This document shows positions 43,427 through 52,757 of a stretch of 61,633 nt of DNA, piece by piece. How positions within the stretch are numbered: the stretch's first letter is position 1; the number at the start of each line of letters is the position of its first letter. Both the position numbers and the translations under genes were made by a program. This DNA is from Clostridiales bacterium (GTDB lineage: Bacteria; Bacillota; Clostridia; Oscillospirales; Oscillospiraceae), in the NCBI GenBank assembly GCA_014799475.1, contig JAAVHX010000005.1:1-61633 (forward strand), given 5' to 3'. The notes beneath the pieces were generated by a model that was not told where the DNA came from, searched no databases, and saw only the letters and a list, made by a program, of their open reading frames with translations.

Positions 43427-44683
43427 TTACCACACCAGGGTGGCAAAATAGTCGTCCGGCGTCTCCGCCCGCCGCATCAGCTCCACCGAGCCATCCACTT
43501 TCAGCAGCAGCTCCGCCGAGCGCAGCTTGCCGTTGTAGTTGTAGCCCATGGAGAAGCCGTGGGCCCCGGCGTCGTGGATGACCAGAATATCGCCGATCTC
43601 GATATTGGGCAGCTCCCGGTCGATGGCGAACTTGTCGCTGTTCTCGCACAGGGAGCCCACCACGTCATATACGTGGTCGCAGGGCGCCCCTTCCTTGCCC
43701 AGCACGGTGATATGGTGATAGGCCCCGTACACGGCGGGCCGCATCAGGTTGGCGGCGCAGGCGTCCACCCCGATATACTCCTTGTAGATGTGCTTCTCAT
43801 GGACGGCGGTGGTGACCAAGTGGCCGAAGGGGGCCAGCATGAACCGGCCCAGCTCGGTGTAGATGGCCACATCCCCCATCCCGGCGGGTACGAGGATTTC
43901 CTCATAGGCCTTTCGCACACCCTCGCCGATCACCGCGATGTCGTTGGCGCTCTGCCTCGGGCGGTAGGGCACGCCCACGCCGCCGGACAGGTTGATGAAG
44001 GCCACATGGCAGCCCGTCTCCGCCGCCACGTCGGCGGCGGTCTGGAACAGCAGCCGGGCCAGGGCAGGGTAGTAGTCGTTGGAGATGGTGTTGGAGGCCA
44101 GGAAGGCGTGGATGCCGAAATGCTTCGCGCCCAGCTCTGTCAGGCGGCTGAACGCCTGGGCCAGCTGGGGCCGGGTCATGCCGTACTTGGCCTGGCCCGG
44201 GTTGTCCATCACCTGGAAGCCCTCCTTGCTCTCCCCCAGGGTGAACACCCCGCCGGGGTTGAAGCGGCAGCACACCGTCTCAGGCACGCGGCCCAGGGTG
44301 TTGTAGAGGAAATCCACATGGGTCAGGTCGTCCAAATTGATGTTAGCCCCCAATCGGGCGGCCAGCTCAAACTCCTCCGCCGGGGTCTCGTTGGAGGAGA
44401 ACATGATCTCACCGCCGGAAAACCCGCACTTCTCTGACATCATCAGCTCGGTGAGAGAGGAGCAGTCCACGCCGCAGCCCTCCTCCCGCAGCAGCTTGAG
44501 GATGCCGGGGGTGGGGGTGGCTTTGACGGCGAAATATTCCTTGAATCCCGGATTCCAGGCGAAGGCGGCTTTCAGCGCCCGGGCGTTTTCCCGGATGCCC
44601 CGCTCGTCGTAGATGTGGAAGGGGGTTGGATAGGTCTTTATGATCTCCCGGGCCTGGGCCAGGGTGAGGAAGGGCTTCTTCAT
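43427..44683 (-). CDS. lysA: Diaminopimelate decarboxylase
   Basis: 418 residues from ATG 44683 (AAGGAG upstream). PLP-dependent fold III decarboxylase giving L-lysine from meso-diaminopimelate. KEYFAVKATPTPGIL carries the PLP lysine (Lys54); GVDCSSLTEL, INLSGGVGVPYRP (phosphate-binding loop), YTELGRFM and ENSDKF complete the family pattern. Close paralogues decarboxylate carboxynorspermidine, but the N-terminal YPTPFHIYDE is as in LysA. A GC hairpin (43391-43412) lies between its stop and tRNA-Leu. Confidence 0.88.
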   Translation of the reverse strand: MKKPFLTLAQAREIIKTYPTPFHIYDERGIRENARALKAAFAWNPGFKEYFAVKATPTPGILKLLREEGCGVDCSSLTELMMSEKCGFSGGEIMFSSNETPAEEFELAARLGANINLDDLTHVDFLYNTLGRVPETVCCRFNPGGVFTLGESKEGFQVMDNPGQAKYGMTRPQLAQAFSRLTELGAKHFGIHAFLASNTISNDYYPALARLLFQTAADVAAETGCHVAFINLSGGVGVPYRPRQSANDIAVIGEGVRKAYEEILVPAGMGDVAIYTELGRFMLAPFGHLVTTAVHEKHIYKEYIGVDACAANLMRPAVYGAYHHITVLGKEGAPCDHVYDVVGSLCENSDKFAIDRELPNIEIGDILVIHDAGAHGFSMGYNYNGKLRSAELLLKVDGSVELMRRAETPDDYFATLVW

Positions 44684-44744
44684 CTCTCTGTGTCTCCTTG
44701 CGGTAAATTCACAGAGGCTATCATATAAGATTTTTCGGCGGTTG

Positions 44745-45254
44745 TCAACCGTCCGTTGGCGGTTTCGGGTCGCCGTATACCCTGCCCTCCACATAGGCCA
44801 TCATACGGTTGCGCAGCCAGCAAAACACGATCAGCCAGAAGGGGGAGATCAGCACCCACAGCTCGTCAAAAGAGAGCTTCACAGACACGGCGACGCCCGC
44901 CGCAATGGATAACGCGATGAGCCAAACGTTGTCCCGCAGCCATTTCTTTTTGAAAAACTCTGTGCGCTCTTTCACCGAAAAGCTGCTCTCCCGCACCGCC
45001 GCCACCAGGTTTTCGTCCGCCTGCCTGCGGAACCGCTCGTCGCTCAGGCGCTCCCCGGCCAGCAGCTCGTTGACGCTGACCCCAAGCGCCTCCCCCAGGG
45101 GCACCAGCAGCTCGATGTCCGGCATATAATTGCCATTCTCCCAGCGGGAGACGGTCTTGTTGGTGACGCCCAGCTTCTGTCCCAGCGCCTCCTGGGTGAG
45201 CCCCCGCTCGCGGCGCAGCGCCGCGATGAATTTGCCCACCTTCGCTTGATCCAT
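44745..45254 (-). CDS. XRE-family regulator with two membrane segments
   Basis: 169 residues from ATG 45254 (AAAGGAGGG upstream). Residues 5-60 are a HTH_3 DNA-binding domain (LRRERGLTQEALGQKLGVTN, TVSRWENGNYMPDIE). Residues about 110-128 and 133-150 are hydrophobic (VWLIALSIAAGVAVSV, LWVLISPFWLIVFCWL), placing it at the membrane. This class often senses envelope or antibiotic signals. Target unknown; it stands alone between recD2 and lysA. Confidence 0.85.
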   Translation of the reverse strand: MDQAKVGKFIAALRRERGLTQEALGQKLGVTNKTVSRWENGNYMPDIELLVPLGEALGVSVNELLAGERLSDERFRRQADENLVAAVRESSFSVKERTEFFKKKWLRDNVWLIALSIAAGVAVSVKLSFDELWVLISPFWLIVFCWLRNRMMAYVEGRVYGDPKPPTDG

Positions 45255-45330
45255 GACGATCCCTCCTTTGGGCAAAATATACCACGATCTGCCCAGGGAG
45301 TCACTCCCCACAGACAGCGAATCCGGGGTT

Positions 45331-47562
45331 TTACGCCTCCTGCCCCGTCTCCCGTAGCAGCCGGGTGCGCAAAGCGGAGTACCGCCGGGCCTGCCGGTCG
45401 TTGGCCACCATCTGGGCCATCAGCTCGCCGCTGCCCACCAGGATGAACAGCTCCCGGGCGCGGGTGATGGCGGTGTACAGCACCCCCCTTGCCAGCAGGG
45501 AGGGCGGCACGTCGCTGAGGGCCAAAATCACCGCCCGGTACTCGCTGCCCTGGGCCTTGTGGACAGTGACGGCGTAGGCGGGCTCCAGCTCCCCCAGCAG
45601 CTCCGGGGGATAGGACACCAGCCGTCCGTCGAAGGACACGGTGATCCCCCCGGCGTTCACCTCCAGGATGGTGCCGATGTCGCCGTTGAACACGCCCATG
45701 TCCTTGGCGCCGGTGTTGGGATCCTCCCAGAACAGGTCGTAGTTGTTCTTCACCTGCATCACCCGGTCGCCCTCCCGGAAGATGAAGGGGCCGAAGGCCC
45801 GCTCCCCCTTGCCGTCCGCGGCGGGGTTCAGCGCCTCCTGCAAAGCCCGGTTCAACGCGGCGGTGCCCGCCCCCCGTTTCCGGGTGGGGGTCAGCACCTG
45901 GATCTGCTCCGGCGGGATGCCCATGTTGTTGGGCAGACGGGTCTGGCACAGCTCCACGATGGTGTCCACCGTGCGGGCGGCGTCCCGGCGGCCCATATAA
46001 AAGAAATCCTTTGCCTTATTGGTCAGCTCCGGCGCCGTCCCCCGGTTCACCCCGTGGGCGTTCATGACGATGGCGCTCTCCCGGGCCTGACGGAAAATCT
46101 CGGTGAGGGAGACGGCGGGCACCACCCCGGAGCGGATGAGATGATCCAGCACGTTCCCCGGCCCCACGGACGGGAGCTGATCCGGGTCGCCCACCAGCAC
46201 CAGCCGGCAGTCCCCCCTCAGGGCGGCCAGAAGCGCCGCCATGAGGGACACGTCCACCATGGACGTCTCGTCCACGATGACCGCGTCCACCTCCAGCGGG
46301 TCGTCCTGGCTCTTGGTGAAGGCAAGCTGGCCGGTGAAGGGGTCAAGCTTGGTCTCCAGCAGGCGGTGGATGGTCAGCGCCTCCGCGCCGCAGGTCTCGC
46401 CCATCCGCTTGGCGGCGCGGCCGGTGGGGGCGGCCAGGGCCGTCTCCAGCCCCAGCGTCTCGAACAGGGCCAGCACCCCCCGCAGGGAGGTGGTCTTGCC
46501 GGTGCCCGGCCCACCGGTGAGCAGCATCACCTGGCGGCTGGCGGCCAGCTCCACGGCCGTGCGCTGCTGGGCGGCGTAGGTGATGCCCTGCTCCCGCTGG
46601 ATGGCGTCAATGAGCCGCCTCAGCCCCTCCGGCGGGGCGATCTCATTGCGGCACATCTCGCCCAGCCGCATGGCCACGTAGCACTCCGCGCCGTACAGCC
46701 CTGCCGGGTAGCAGGCGGTGACCCCGGCGATGTCCTCCCGCACCACCTCGCCCCGCTCCATAAGGGCATTCAAACCTTCGGTCAGGCAGTCCCCCTCCAC
46801 CCCAATGAGGGCGGCGGTGGCCCCCAGCAGCTTGTTCTCCGGCAGGAATACGTGGCCGTTGTCGGCGTTGTGGTCCAGCTCGAACAGCAGGGCGGACTCC
46901 ACCCGCTGGGGATCGTCTCCGGCCACCCCCAGCTCGATGGCCAGGGCATCCACCTGGGCGAAGGGGATCTCCAGCGAGCGGTCTGCCAGCAGATAGGGGT
47001 TGTCGTGGATCACGTCCGCCGCCAGGTCGCCGAACCGCTTGTACAGCGGCATAGCGGCGGCCAGGGGCAGCCGGTGCTCGGACAAAAACTCCGCCAGACG
47101 GCGCATCCCCATCTTCTGGCGGAAGTCCTCCCCGATGGCCCGGGCCCGTTTGGGGGACACCCCCCGCAGCTCGCACAGGCGATCCGGGTCGTTCTCGATG
47201 ATTTCCAGCGCGGACTCCCCGAAATGGTCCACGATCTGCCGGGCCAGCCCCATGCGGATGCCCTTCACCACGCCGGAGGCCAGGTATTCGAACACCGCCT
47301 TCTCCCCCACGGGCATACGGCGGGCCACCGCCTCCGCCTTGAACTGCTCGCCGTAGCTGGGGTGGCGGCCCCAGGAGCCTTCCAGCTCCAGGCTCTCGCC
47401 GGGAGCCACGCCTGGCATACAGCCCACCGCCGTGATCTCCCCCCGCTCGCCGCAGTCCAGCTTCAGCACCGTGTAGCCGTTCTCCTCATTGCGGAACAGC
47501 ACGGCGGACACCGTGCCCTCCACCTGGTTGTGCCCCGTCATCTCGGCAATCTCCTCGGGCAT
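45331..47562 (-). CDS. recD2: ATP-dependent DNA helicase RecD2
   Basis: 743 residues, the typical length of RecD2 (no RecBC partner). N-terminal OB-like domain (VEGTVSAVLFRNEENGYTVL), tandem helix-hairpin-helix region (LCELRGVSPKRARAIGEDF), Walker A LTGGPGTGKTTSLRG, Walker B VDETSMVD, LVGDPDQLPSVGPG, and the C-terminal UvrD-like AVTVHKAQGSEY and YTAITRARELF motifs. A 5'-3' helicase in DNA repair or replication restart. Ordinary genome-typical high GC. Confidence 0.95.
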   Translation of the reverse strand: MPEEIAEMTGHNQVEGTVSAVLFRNEENGYTVLKLDCGERGEITAVGCMPGVAPGESLELEGSWGRHPSYGEQFKAEAVARRMPVGEKAVFEYLASGVVKGIRMGLARQIVDHFGESALEIIENDPDRLCELRGVSPKRARAIGEDFRQKMGMRRLAEFLSEHRLPLAAAMPLYKRFGDLAADVIHDNPYLLADRSLEIPFAQVDALAIELGVAGDDPQRVESALLFELDHNADNGHVFLPENKLLGATAALIGVEGDCLTEGLNALMERGEVVREDIAGVTACYPAGLYGAECYVAMRLGEMCRNEIAPPEGLRRLIDAIQREQGITYAAQQRTAVELAASRQVMLLTGGPGTGKTTSLRGVLALFETLGLETALAAPTGRAAKRMGETCGAEALTIHRLLETKLDPFTGQLAFTKSQDDPLEVDAVIVDETSMVDVSLMAALLAALRGDCRLVLVGDPDQLPSVGPGNVLDHLIRSGVVPAVSLTEIFRQARESAIVMNAHGVNRGTAPELTNKAKDFFYMGRRDAARTVDTIVELCQTRLPNNMGIPPEQIQVLTPTRKRGAGTAALNRALQEALNPAADGKGERAFGPFIFREGDRVMQVKNNYDLFWEDPNTGAKDMGVFNGDIGTILEVNAGGITVSFDGRLVSYPPELLGELEPAYAVTVHKAQGSEYRAVILALSDVPPSLLARGVLYTAITRARELFILVGSGELMAQMVANDRQARRYSALRTRLLRETGQEA

Positions 47563-47776
47563 GACCGGCCCCCCAATCCAAACAAACGTTTTATCGTATT
47601 ATAGCACGGCCCGCCTCTCTTTTCAAGAACAATCCGAAAAGGCCGCCGGATAAAAATTTTTTGAAAAAATTTCGCCTAACCCATTGCAGGAACGCAAATT
47701 ATATGATATACACAAAGAAGAACCGCGCGCATCTGCCGCGCCTGTCCGAAATTGCCAAATGAACGGAGGAACTGTC

Positions 47777-49387
47777 ATGTTAAAAGGAATCGCCGCCTCG
47801 GCCGGAGCGGCCGTTGCCCAGCTGTTTTACCTGGAGGAGCCCGACCTGTCCGTCACCCGTGAGACCGGTCTGGATCCCGCCCAGCAGCATCAGCGCTATG
47901 ACCAAGCCGCGTCCCAGGCCATCCGCGAGTTGGACGCCCTGTACGAGAAGGCCCGGGCCACCGACGAGAACGTGGCCCAGGTGTTTGACATCCACCGCAT
48001 GATGCTGGAGGACCCGGACCTCATCGACGGCATCGACGGCCTGCTGGACGAGGGATATAACGCCGAGTATGCCGTGCGGGAGACCGCCGACTCCCTGGCC
48101 GCCATGTTCAAGTCCATGGACGACGAGTATATGCAGGCCCGCGCCGCCGATGTGATGGACGTGGGCAACCGTCTGATCCGGGTGCTCAAGGGCATCCCCG
48201 ACGCCGCCGACTTCCCCGACGAGCCGGTGATCGTGGCGGCGGTGGATCTGCTGCCCAGCCAGACCGTCCGGCTGGACAAGGATCACGTGGCGGGCTTTGT
48301 CACCAAGCTGGGCTCCTCCACCTCCCATTCCGTCATCCTGGCCCGCACCCTGGGCATCCCCTGCATCGTGGGCATGGGCGACGATTACGACAAGCTGCCC
48401 AGGTCCGGCCTGGTGGCCATCGACGGCTCCACCGGCGAGGTGGCCCCCCAGCCCGACGAGGCCACCCGGGCGGAGTTCACCCGCCGCCGTGACGCGTTCC
48501 TGGCCGACCAGGCGGCGCTGGAGGCGTACAAGGACCGCAAGGCCGTCACTAAGAGCGGCCACAAGGTGCTGGTGTGTGCCAACATCGGCGGCCTGAAGGA
48601 CATTGACGCGGTCATCGCCCGGGGCGGCGCCGGCGTGGGCCTGTTCCGCAGTGAGTTCATCTACCTGGACAGCCCGGACTTCCCCACCGAGCAGGCCCAG
48701 TTTGAGATCTACAAAGAGGTGCTCTCCCGGCTGGCCCCCCGCCCCGTGGTGGTGCGCACCCTGGACCTGGGCAGCGACAAGCAGGCCCCCTACTTCGGCA
48801 TCGAGGGGGAGGAGAACCCCGCCATGGGCTACCGGGCCATCCGCATCTGCCTCAAGCAGCCCGAGATCTTCCGCACCCAGCTGCGGGCGCTGCTGCGGGC
48901 GTCGGTGTACGGCAAGCTGAACATCATGTTCCCCATGATCACCCATCTGGAGCAGGTGCTGGAGATCAAGACCATCGTCAACCAGGTCCGGCAGGAGCTG
49001 GACAAGGAGGGCATCCCCTACAGCAAGGACGTGGAGTACGGCATCATGATCGAGACCCCCGCCGCCGCCGTCATGGCGGACGTGCTGGCCAAAGAGGTGG
49101 ACTTCTTCTCCATCGGCACCAACGACCTGACCCAGTACACCCTGGCCGCCGACCGGATGAACGCCAACATCAGCAACCTGTTCGACTCCGGCCACCCTGC
49201 CATCCTGCGCCTCATCGAGCGCACCGCCAAGGCCGCCCATGATGCGGGCATCTGGGTGGGCATCTGCGGCGAGTCCGCCGCCAACACCGCCCTCACCGCC
49301 TTCTATATGTCGGTGGGCATCGACGAGCTGTCCGTCTCCGCCGCCTCCATCCCCGCCGTCAAGCGGGCCGTCATCGAGTGCGACTAA
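47777..49387 (+). CDS. ptsI: PTS enzyme I (phosphoenolpyruvate-protein phosphotransferase)
   Basis: 536 residues from ATG 47777 (GGAGG 7 nt upstream). The phosphohistidine domain has KLGSSTSHSVILARTLGIPC (active His in TSHS; the usual GGRTSHS is GSSTSHS here). The PEP-binding domain shows GVGLFRSEFIYLD, RTLDLGSDKQAPYF, MFPMITHLEQV, EYGIMIETPAA, FSIGTNDLTQYTLA and VGICGESA with the catalytic Cys. It passes phosphate from PEP to HPr for sugar uptake. ptsH is not adjacent. The 210-bp upstream gap holds only an AT-rich stretch (AATTTTTTGAAAAAATT). Confidence 0.94.
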   Translation: MLKGIAASAGAAVAQLFYLEEPDLSVTRETGLDPAQQHQRYDQAASQAIRELDALYEKARATDENVAQVFDIHRMMLEDPDLIDGIDGLLDEGYNAEYAVRETADSLAAMFKSMDDEYMQARAADVMDVGNRLIRVLKGIPDAADFPDEPVIVAAVDLLPSQTVRLDKDHVAGFVTKLGSSTSHSVILARTLGIPCIVGMGDDYDKLPRSGLVAIDGSTGEVAPQPDEATRAEFTRRRDAFLADQAALEAYKDRKAVTKSGHKVLVCANIGGLKDIDAVIARGGAGVGLFRSEFIYLDSPDFPTEQAQFEIYKEVLSRLAPRPVVVRTLDLGSDKQAPYFGIEGEENPAMGYRAIRICLKQPEIFRTQLRALLRASVYGKLNIMFPMITHLEQVLEIKTIVNQVRQELDKEGIPYSKDVEYGIMIETPAAAVMADVLAKEVDFFSIGTNDLTQYTLAADRMNANISNLFDSGHPAILRLIERTAKAAHDAGIWVGICGESAANTALTAFYMSVGIDELSVSAASIPAVKRAVIECD

Positions 49388-49395
49388 AGCAACTA

Positions 49396-49430
49396 AAAGC
49401 CCCGGCGTCCGCTGGACGCCGGGGCTTTTT
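49396..49430. terminator. Bidirectional terminator between ptsI and deacetylase
   Basis: AAAGCCCCGGCGTCC (49396-49410), loop GCT, GGACGCCGGGGCTTT (49414-49428) and T run. Serves the converging genes on both strands. Confidence 0.92.
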
Positions 49431-49435
49431 GACGT

Positions 49436-50734
49436 TTATTCCAGATAGGCGGCGTACACCTGCCGCCGGGTGAAGCCGTCCGCCGGGCCAAACAACCGCC
49501 CGGGCAGGGGCAGGGCGTGAATGGGATCGTCCGGCTTGACCACGTTTAGCAGCAATCCCTGCTCCTCGCACCACTCCAGCGCGCCGCAGTAGGCGTCCTC
49601 GTGCTTGCCGCTCCTGCGGATCTTCGCCCAGCGGCGGGCCATGGCCTCCTCCTTGGGGCACAGCAGCATGGCCAGCTCCCCGAAGGTCATGGGGGCGTCC
49701 AGCCGCAGGCGGTTGTCCGAGTAGGCCACCGCCCGGTCCGTTTGCAGGCGGCACAGCTTGTCAAACAGCGGGTCGTCCCGGCCCAGGTCGGCAAAGGGGC
49801 TCTCCTCCATGAGCTGCCCCACCGTCACCACCTGGTAGCCGTACTCGCGCAGCAGCTCCAGCTGCTTCCGCAGCCCGAAGGCCACCGGGGTGCGCTTGGC
49901 CATGTTGTAGCCGTCCTTTTGGAAGATGATCTGGCCGCGGAAGAAGTCGGGGTCCTTCTCCAGCGCCTTCTTCATGGGCTCCACCATGGCGTTCACCTCC
50001 GCCTCCAGGGCGGCGTCCGGGTCGGACAGCGTGGAGGGCAGCCAGCCCGCCCCGTCAAAGGACGCGGCCATATACTGGTATCCCACCTTGTCGTACACGT
50101 CATAGCTGGTGAAGCCGTCCTGCATCCTGTCCACATAGTGGGGCGGACGGCCCAGCGTCAGCTTGTAGCCGTAGGTTTCCTCCATCAGCCTGTCCAGCCG
50201 CAGCTGGTCGTCCACCGCCTTGTCCACGCTGCCCAGGTACTCCCGAGCCCCATACACAAAGGGCTTTTTGCCGAAGATGATGTGGCGGTAACTGTGATTG
50301 GTGATCTGGTGGCCCTCGTCCAGCATCCGGCGGATGAGCCGCTCGTTGTGGACCGCGCCCCCCTTGTCATCGTGGCCCAGGTCCGGGTAGTGGTCGAATT
50401 TGGTGCCGCCCCAGGCGGCGCTGCCCACCTTGCCCGCCTTGTCCGGGTAGTTCTCGCTAGTGTCCCCCACCACGTCAAAGGAGCCCTTGGCCCCGAATTC
50501 CGCCATGACGTCCAGAATCACGTCGGTGAGGGAGCGCCCACCAAACTGATCCGGGGCGGCGGGCATATCCATGGGCCCGTCGTCAAAGGTCATGGCGCAG
50601 ATGCGCTTGTCCGTCTTGATCCGCTCAATGCGGCGGGTGTAGCTCAGGTGGTGTTTCTCCGCCGGAGTGATAAACTTTTTTACGATCTTTTTTCCCTTTT
50701 TGCCCAGCTTTACCAGCATCGACATACCATTCAA
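49436..50734 (-). CDS. Polysaccharide deacetylase (NodB/CE4) family protein
   Basis: 432 residues. CAMTFDDGPMDMP is the first CE4 motif with the catalytic and metal Asp pair, and ITNHSYRHIIFGKK is the His-containing second motif. GRPPHYVDRM and FRGQIIFQKDGYNM resemble motifs 3 and 5. The C-terminal 90 residues (APMTFGELAMLLCPKEEAMARRWAK) form an SLH-like domain. No clear signal peptide, only a basic N-terminus, so secretion is uncertain. Third gene of an overlapping operon (its start overlaps the PHP gene stop). Confidence 0.8.
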   Translation of the reverse strand: MNGMSMLVKLGKKGKKIVKKFITPAEKHHLSYTRRIERIKTDKRICAMTFDDGPMDMPAAPDQFGGRSLTDVILDVMAEFGAKGSFDVVGDTSENYPDKAGKVGSAAWGGTKFDHYPDLGHDDKGGAVHNERLIRRMLDEGHQITNHSYRHIIFGKKPFVYGAREYLGSVDKAVDDQLRLDRLMEETYGYKLTLGRPPHYVDRMQDGFTSYDVYDKVGYQYMAASFDGAGWLPSTLSDPDAALEAEVNAMVEPMKKALEKDPDFFRGQIIFQKDGYNMAKRTPVAFGLRKQLELLREYGYQVVTVGQLMEESPFADLGRDDPLFDKLCRLQTDRAVAYSDNRLRLDAPMTFGELAMLLCPKEEAMARRWAKIRRSGKHEDAYCGALEWCEEQGLLLNVVKPDDPIHALPLPGRLFGPADGFTRRQVYAAYLE

Positions 50735-51453
50735 TCCCTTCTAAACATATCCTGTAAGCGACACTTGGCGGCGAACGCCGCCCACTGCGCGTAATCTGCC
50801 GGCCCCGCTCCGGTTTTCCTCCGCCGGGTGAGCTGGCTTTGGGCCACGTACCATGCCCGCCCCCGCCGGCCGCGGATCTCCGCCCTGCCCTCCAGCAGGG
50901 CGGCCTTCACCGCCTCCAATGTCCGTTCCTTCACTTGAACCGTCACCACAGCGTTGCCGATCTCCTGGGGCACATGTGCGTCGCTGCCGCCGAAGGGGAG
51001 CAGGCCGTGGGCCTCCGCAAACTCCGCCGCCAGGGCGTTGGCCTCCCGGATGTTCCGGTCCGCCCGGCTGTTCCATACCTCCACCCCATCCAGGCAGGGC
51101 ACGGCGGGGAGCAGGCGGGTATCGTCCCGGTTGTGCTCAAAGGGGTGGGCCAGCACCGTCAGCCCCCCCTGGGCGTGTATGCGCTCCGCCGCCTGATAAA
51201 AGTCCGTTGTCTCCACCGGCCCGGTGACGAACAGCCCCAACACATGGCCGAACTGAGTTGCCAGCTCTATTCCGGGGATGAACAGGAAATCCGGGTATTC
51301 CGGCGCGTCGGTGAGGGCTACCCCGTGGTCGCACACGGCCACGCCGTCCAGCCCCTTGGCACGGGCCAAAGACGCGATCTTGTCCAGCCCCATCACCCCG
51401 TCAAAAGAGCGCTCGGAGTGGACGTGCAGATCAAGCTTCAATTCCATACTCAT
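50731..51453 (-). CDS. PHP-domain metal-dependent phosphoesterase
   Basis: 240 residues from ATG 51453, overlapping the previous gene's stop (ATGA). LKLDLHVHSERSFDG, VAVCDHGVALTDA, IPGIELATQFGHVLGLF, LTVLAHPFEH and PFGGSDAHVPQEIG are the PHP metal motifs. This smaller form differs from the one at 34416. It lies between an ATP-grasp ligase and a deacetylase, so a role in cell-surface modification is likely; the substrate is unknown. Confidence 0.82.
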   Translation of the reverse strand: MSMELKLDLHVHSERSFDGVMGLDKIASLARAKGLDGVAVCDHGVALTDAPEYPDFLFIPGIELATQFGHVLGLFVTGPVETTDFYQAAERIHAQGGLTVLAHPFEHNRDDTRLLPAVPCLDGVEVWNSRADRNIREANALAAEFAEAHGLLPFGGSDAHVPQEIGNAVVTVQVKERTLEAVKAALLEGRAEIRGRRGRAWYVAQSQLTRRRKTGAGPADYAQWAAFAAKCRLQDMFRRD

Positions 51454-52556
51454 CGTTTCAGCAGCATCCCGCGCACATAGCGGCGCAGAGGCTTGGGGTC
51501 GTCCTTGGCGGACAGCGCGTCCCTGGCCCGGAACCAATCCGCCATCCCCTGGAAAAAGGGGCCCGGCCTGCCGTGGCGCAGGTAGTCCAGCATGGCCGCC
51601 CCGTCGTTGAGGGTAAACCTCATCCGCGCGCCGGTCTGATAGTCCTGAGGGACATATTCCAGCCGCTCCCCAGCCGCCGCCCGGGCGTAGCGGGACACGA
51701 AGGGGCTGCTTGCCCGCTCGGTCATGGGGAAGCTGCCCCACACCCGGGGGTTCACCTCCAGCACATACTCGCCCTTGAACTCCACCATGGCCATGCCCAC
51801 GAAGCCGAAGGAGGACAGCAGGCGGTACGCGCTGTCGATCATGTGCTCGTCATAAAAGCTCTCGCAGCAGGTGGACGGTCCGCCGGCGGCGGGGTATTCC
51901 CGGATCCGCCGGTGGCAGATGGCGGAGATGAGCCGCCCCTCCCGGTCCAGCAGCAGGCTGGCCCCGGCTCCCGTGCCCTCCACCTTCTGCTGGACAATGG
52001 GATTGGGGTCGTATTTCACCATGGCCGCCCGTTTGGCGGCGTACTCTTCAGCGTTATTGGCAATGGCGTAGCGGTCTTTGGCCTTTAGGCCGAACTTCTC
52101 CCCGCAGTGGGGCTTGATGATGACGGGCCAGCCCTCCGGCTCCCCCTCGTACTGCTTCGGGACGGGGATGCCCAGCTCCTCACAGCGGCGGTGGACCGTC
52201 TCCTTGTCGTTGAGGGCGTCCAGCGCCTCCGGGGAGGCGATGAGGAAACCGCAAACCTGGGCGAACCGCTCCCGCTGTTTTGCCACGGCGTTGAGGGTGG
52301 CCGCCCCGGCGCAGAAGAGCACCGGGTGGTCGTATTCCGCCAACAATTCGTACAGCTTGTCCGGGTAGTCCGGGTCGGCCGCGGAGCCGTCCAGCCAGCG
52401 GCTTTCGCTCACATAGCGGGAGGCAAACACCGGCGGCTCCAGGGCCGAGTCGCCCCTGGTCTGGGTGACCACGACTTGGTATCCCGCCCGGCCCAGCGCC
52501 CGGACGGCGGCGATGGAGGTGCGGTATTTCCCATCCGTGACGACAGCGGTGGCCAT
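51450..52556 (-). CDS. ATP-grasp carboxylate-amine ligase
   Basis: 368 residues; GGAGGG upstream of ATG 52556. N-terminal pre-ATP-grasp domain (MATAVVTDGKYRTSIAAVRA), central ATP-grasp with WPVIIKPHCGEKFGLKAK and the metal site MVEFKGEYVLEVNPRVWGSF. Such enzymes join a carboxylate to an amine or another nucleophile through an acyl phosphate. First gene of a three-gene operon with the PHP and deacetylase genes; the group is suggestive of cell-wall or teichoic-acid tailoring. Confidence 0.85.
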   Translation of the reverse strand: MATAVVTDGKYRTSIAAVRALGRAGYQVVVTQTRGDSALEPPVFASRYVSESRWLDGSAADPDYPDKLYELLAEYDHPVLFCAGAATLNAVAKQRERFAQVCGFLIASPEALDALNDKETVHRRCEELGIPVPKQYEGEPEGWPVIIKPHCGEKFGLKAKDRYAIANNAEEYAAKRAAMVKYDPNPIVQQKVEGTGAGASLLLDREGRLISAICHRRIREYPAAGGPSTCCESFYDEHMIDSAYRLLSSFGFVGMAMVEFKGEYVLEVNPRVWGSFPMTERASSPFVSRYARAAAGERLEYVPQDYQTGARMRFTLNDGAAMLDYLRHGRPGPFFQGMADWFRARDALSAKDDPKPLRRYVRGMLLKR

Positions 52557-52692
52557 AGCCGACCCTCCTCATTTAAATTCATTGGCAGATATTATAACAA
52601 AGCGGGCGGCGGATTGCAAGGGCGGAGGGGTTCTCGTCTCTTTTCAGATAACGGTCGCTAGGACAAAACTCCAGCAATTTCACCAACTCATA

Positions 52693-52721
52693 TTGAATTT
52701 TCTGGAGGCGTATGATAATAT
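52693..52721 (+). promoter_or_regulatory. Candidate promoter of the CPBP gene
   Basis: TTGAAT (52693-52698), 17 bp, TAATAT (52716-52721), in AT-rich DNA 37 bp before the start codon. Confidence 0.4.
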
Positions 52722-52757
52722 ACAGCGCAACAAATCGGTATTGGGGTGGATTAGATC

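Noticed and set aside
45559-47604. Long plus-strand frame opposite recD2
   Set aside because: High-GC shadow frame; Gly/His/Gln-rich without any motif, while the minus strand encodes a complete RecD2.
47780-49240. Long minus-strand frame opposite ptsI
   Set aside because: Shadow of a high-GC gene; all enzyme I motifs are on the plus strand.
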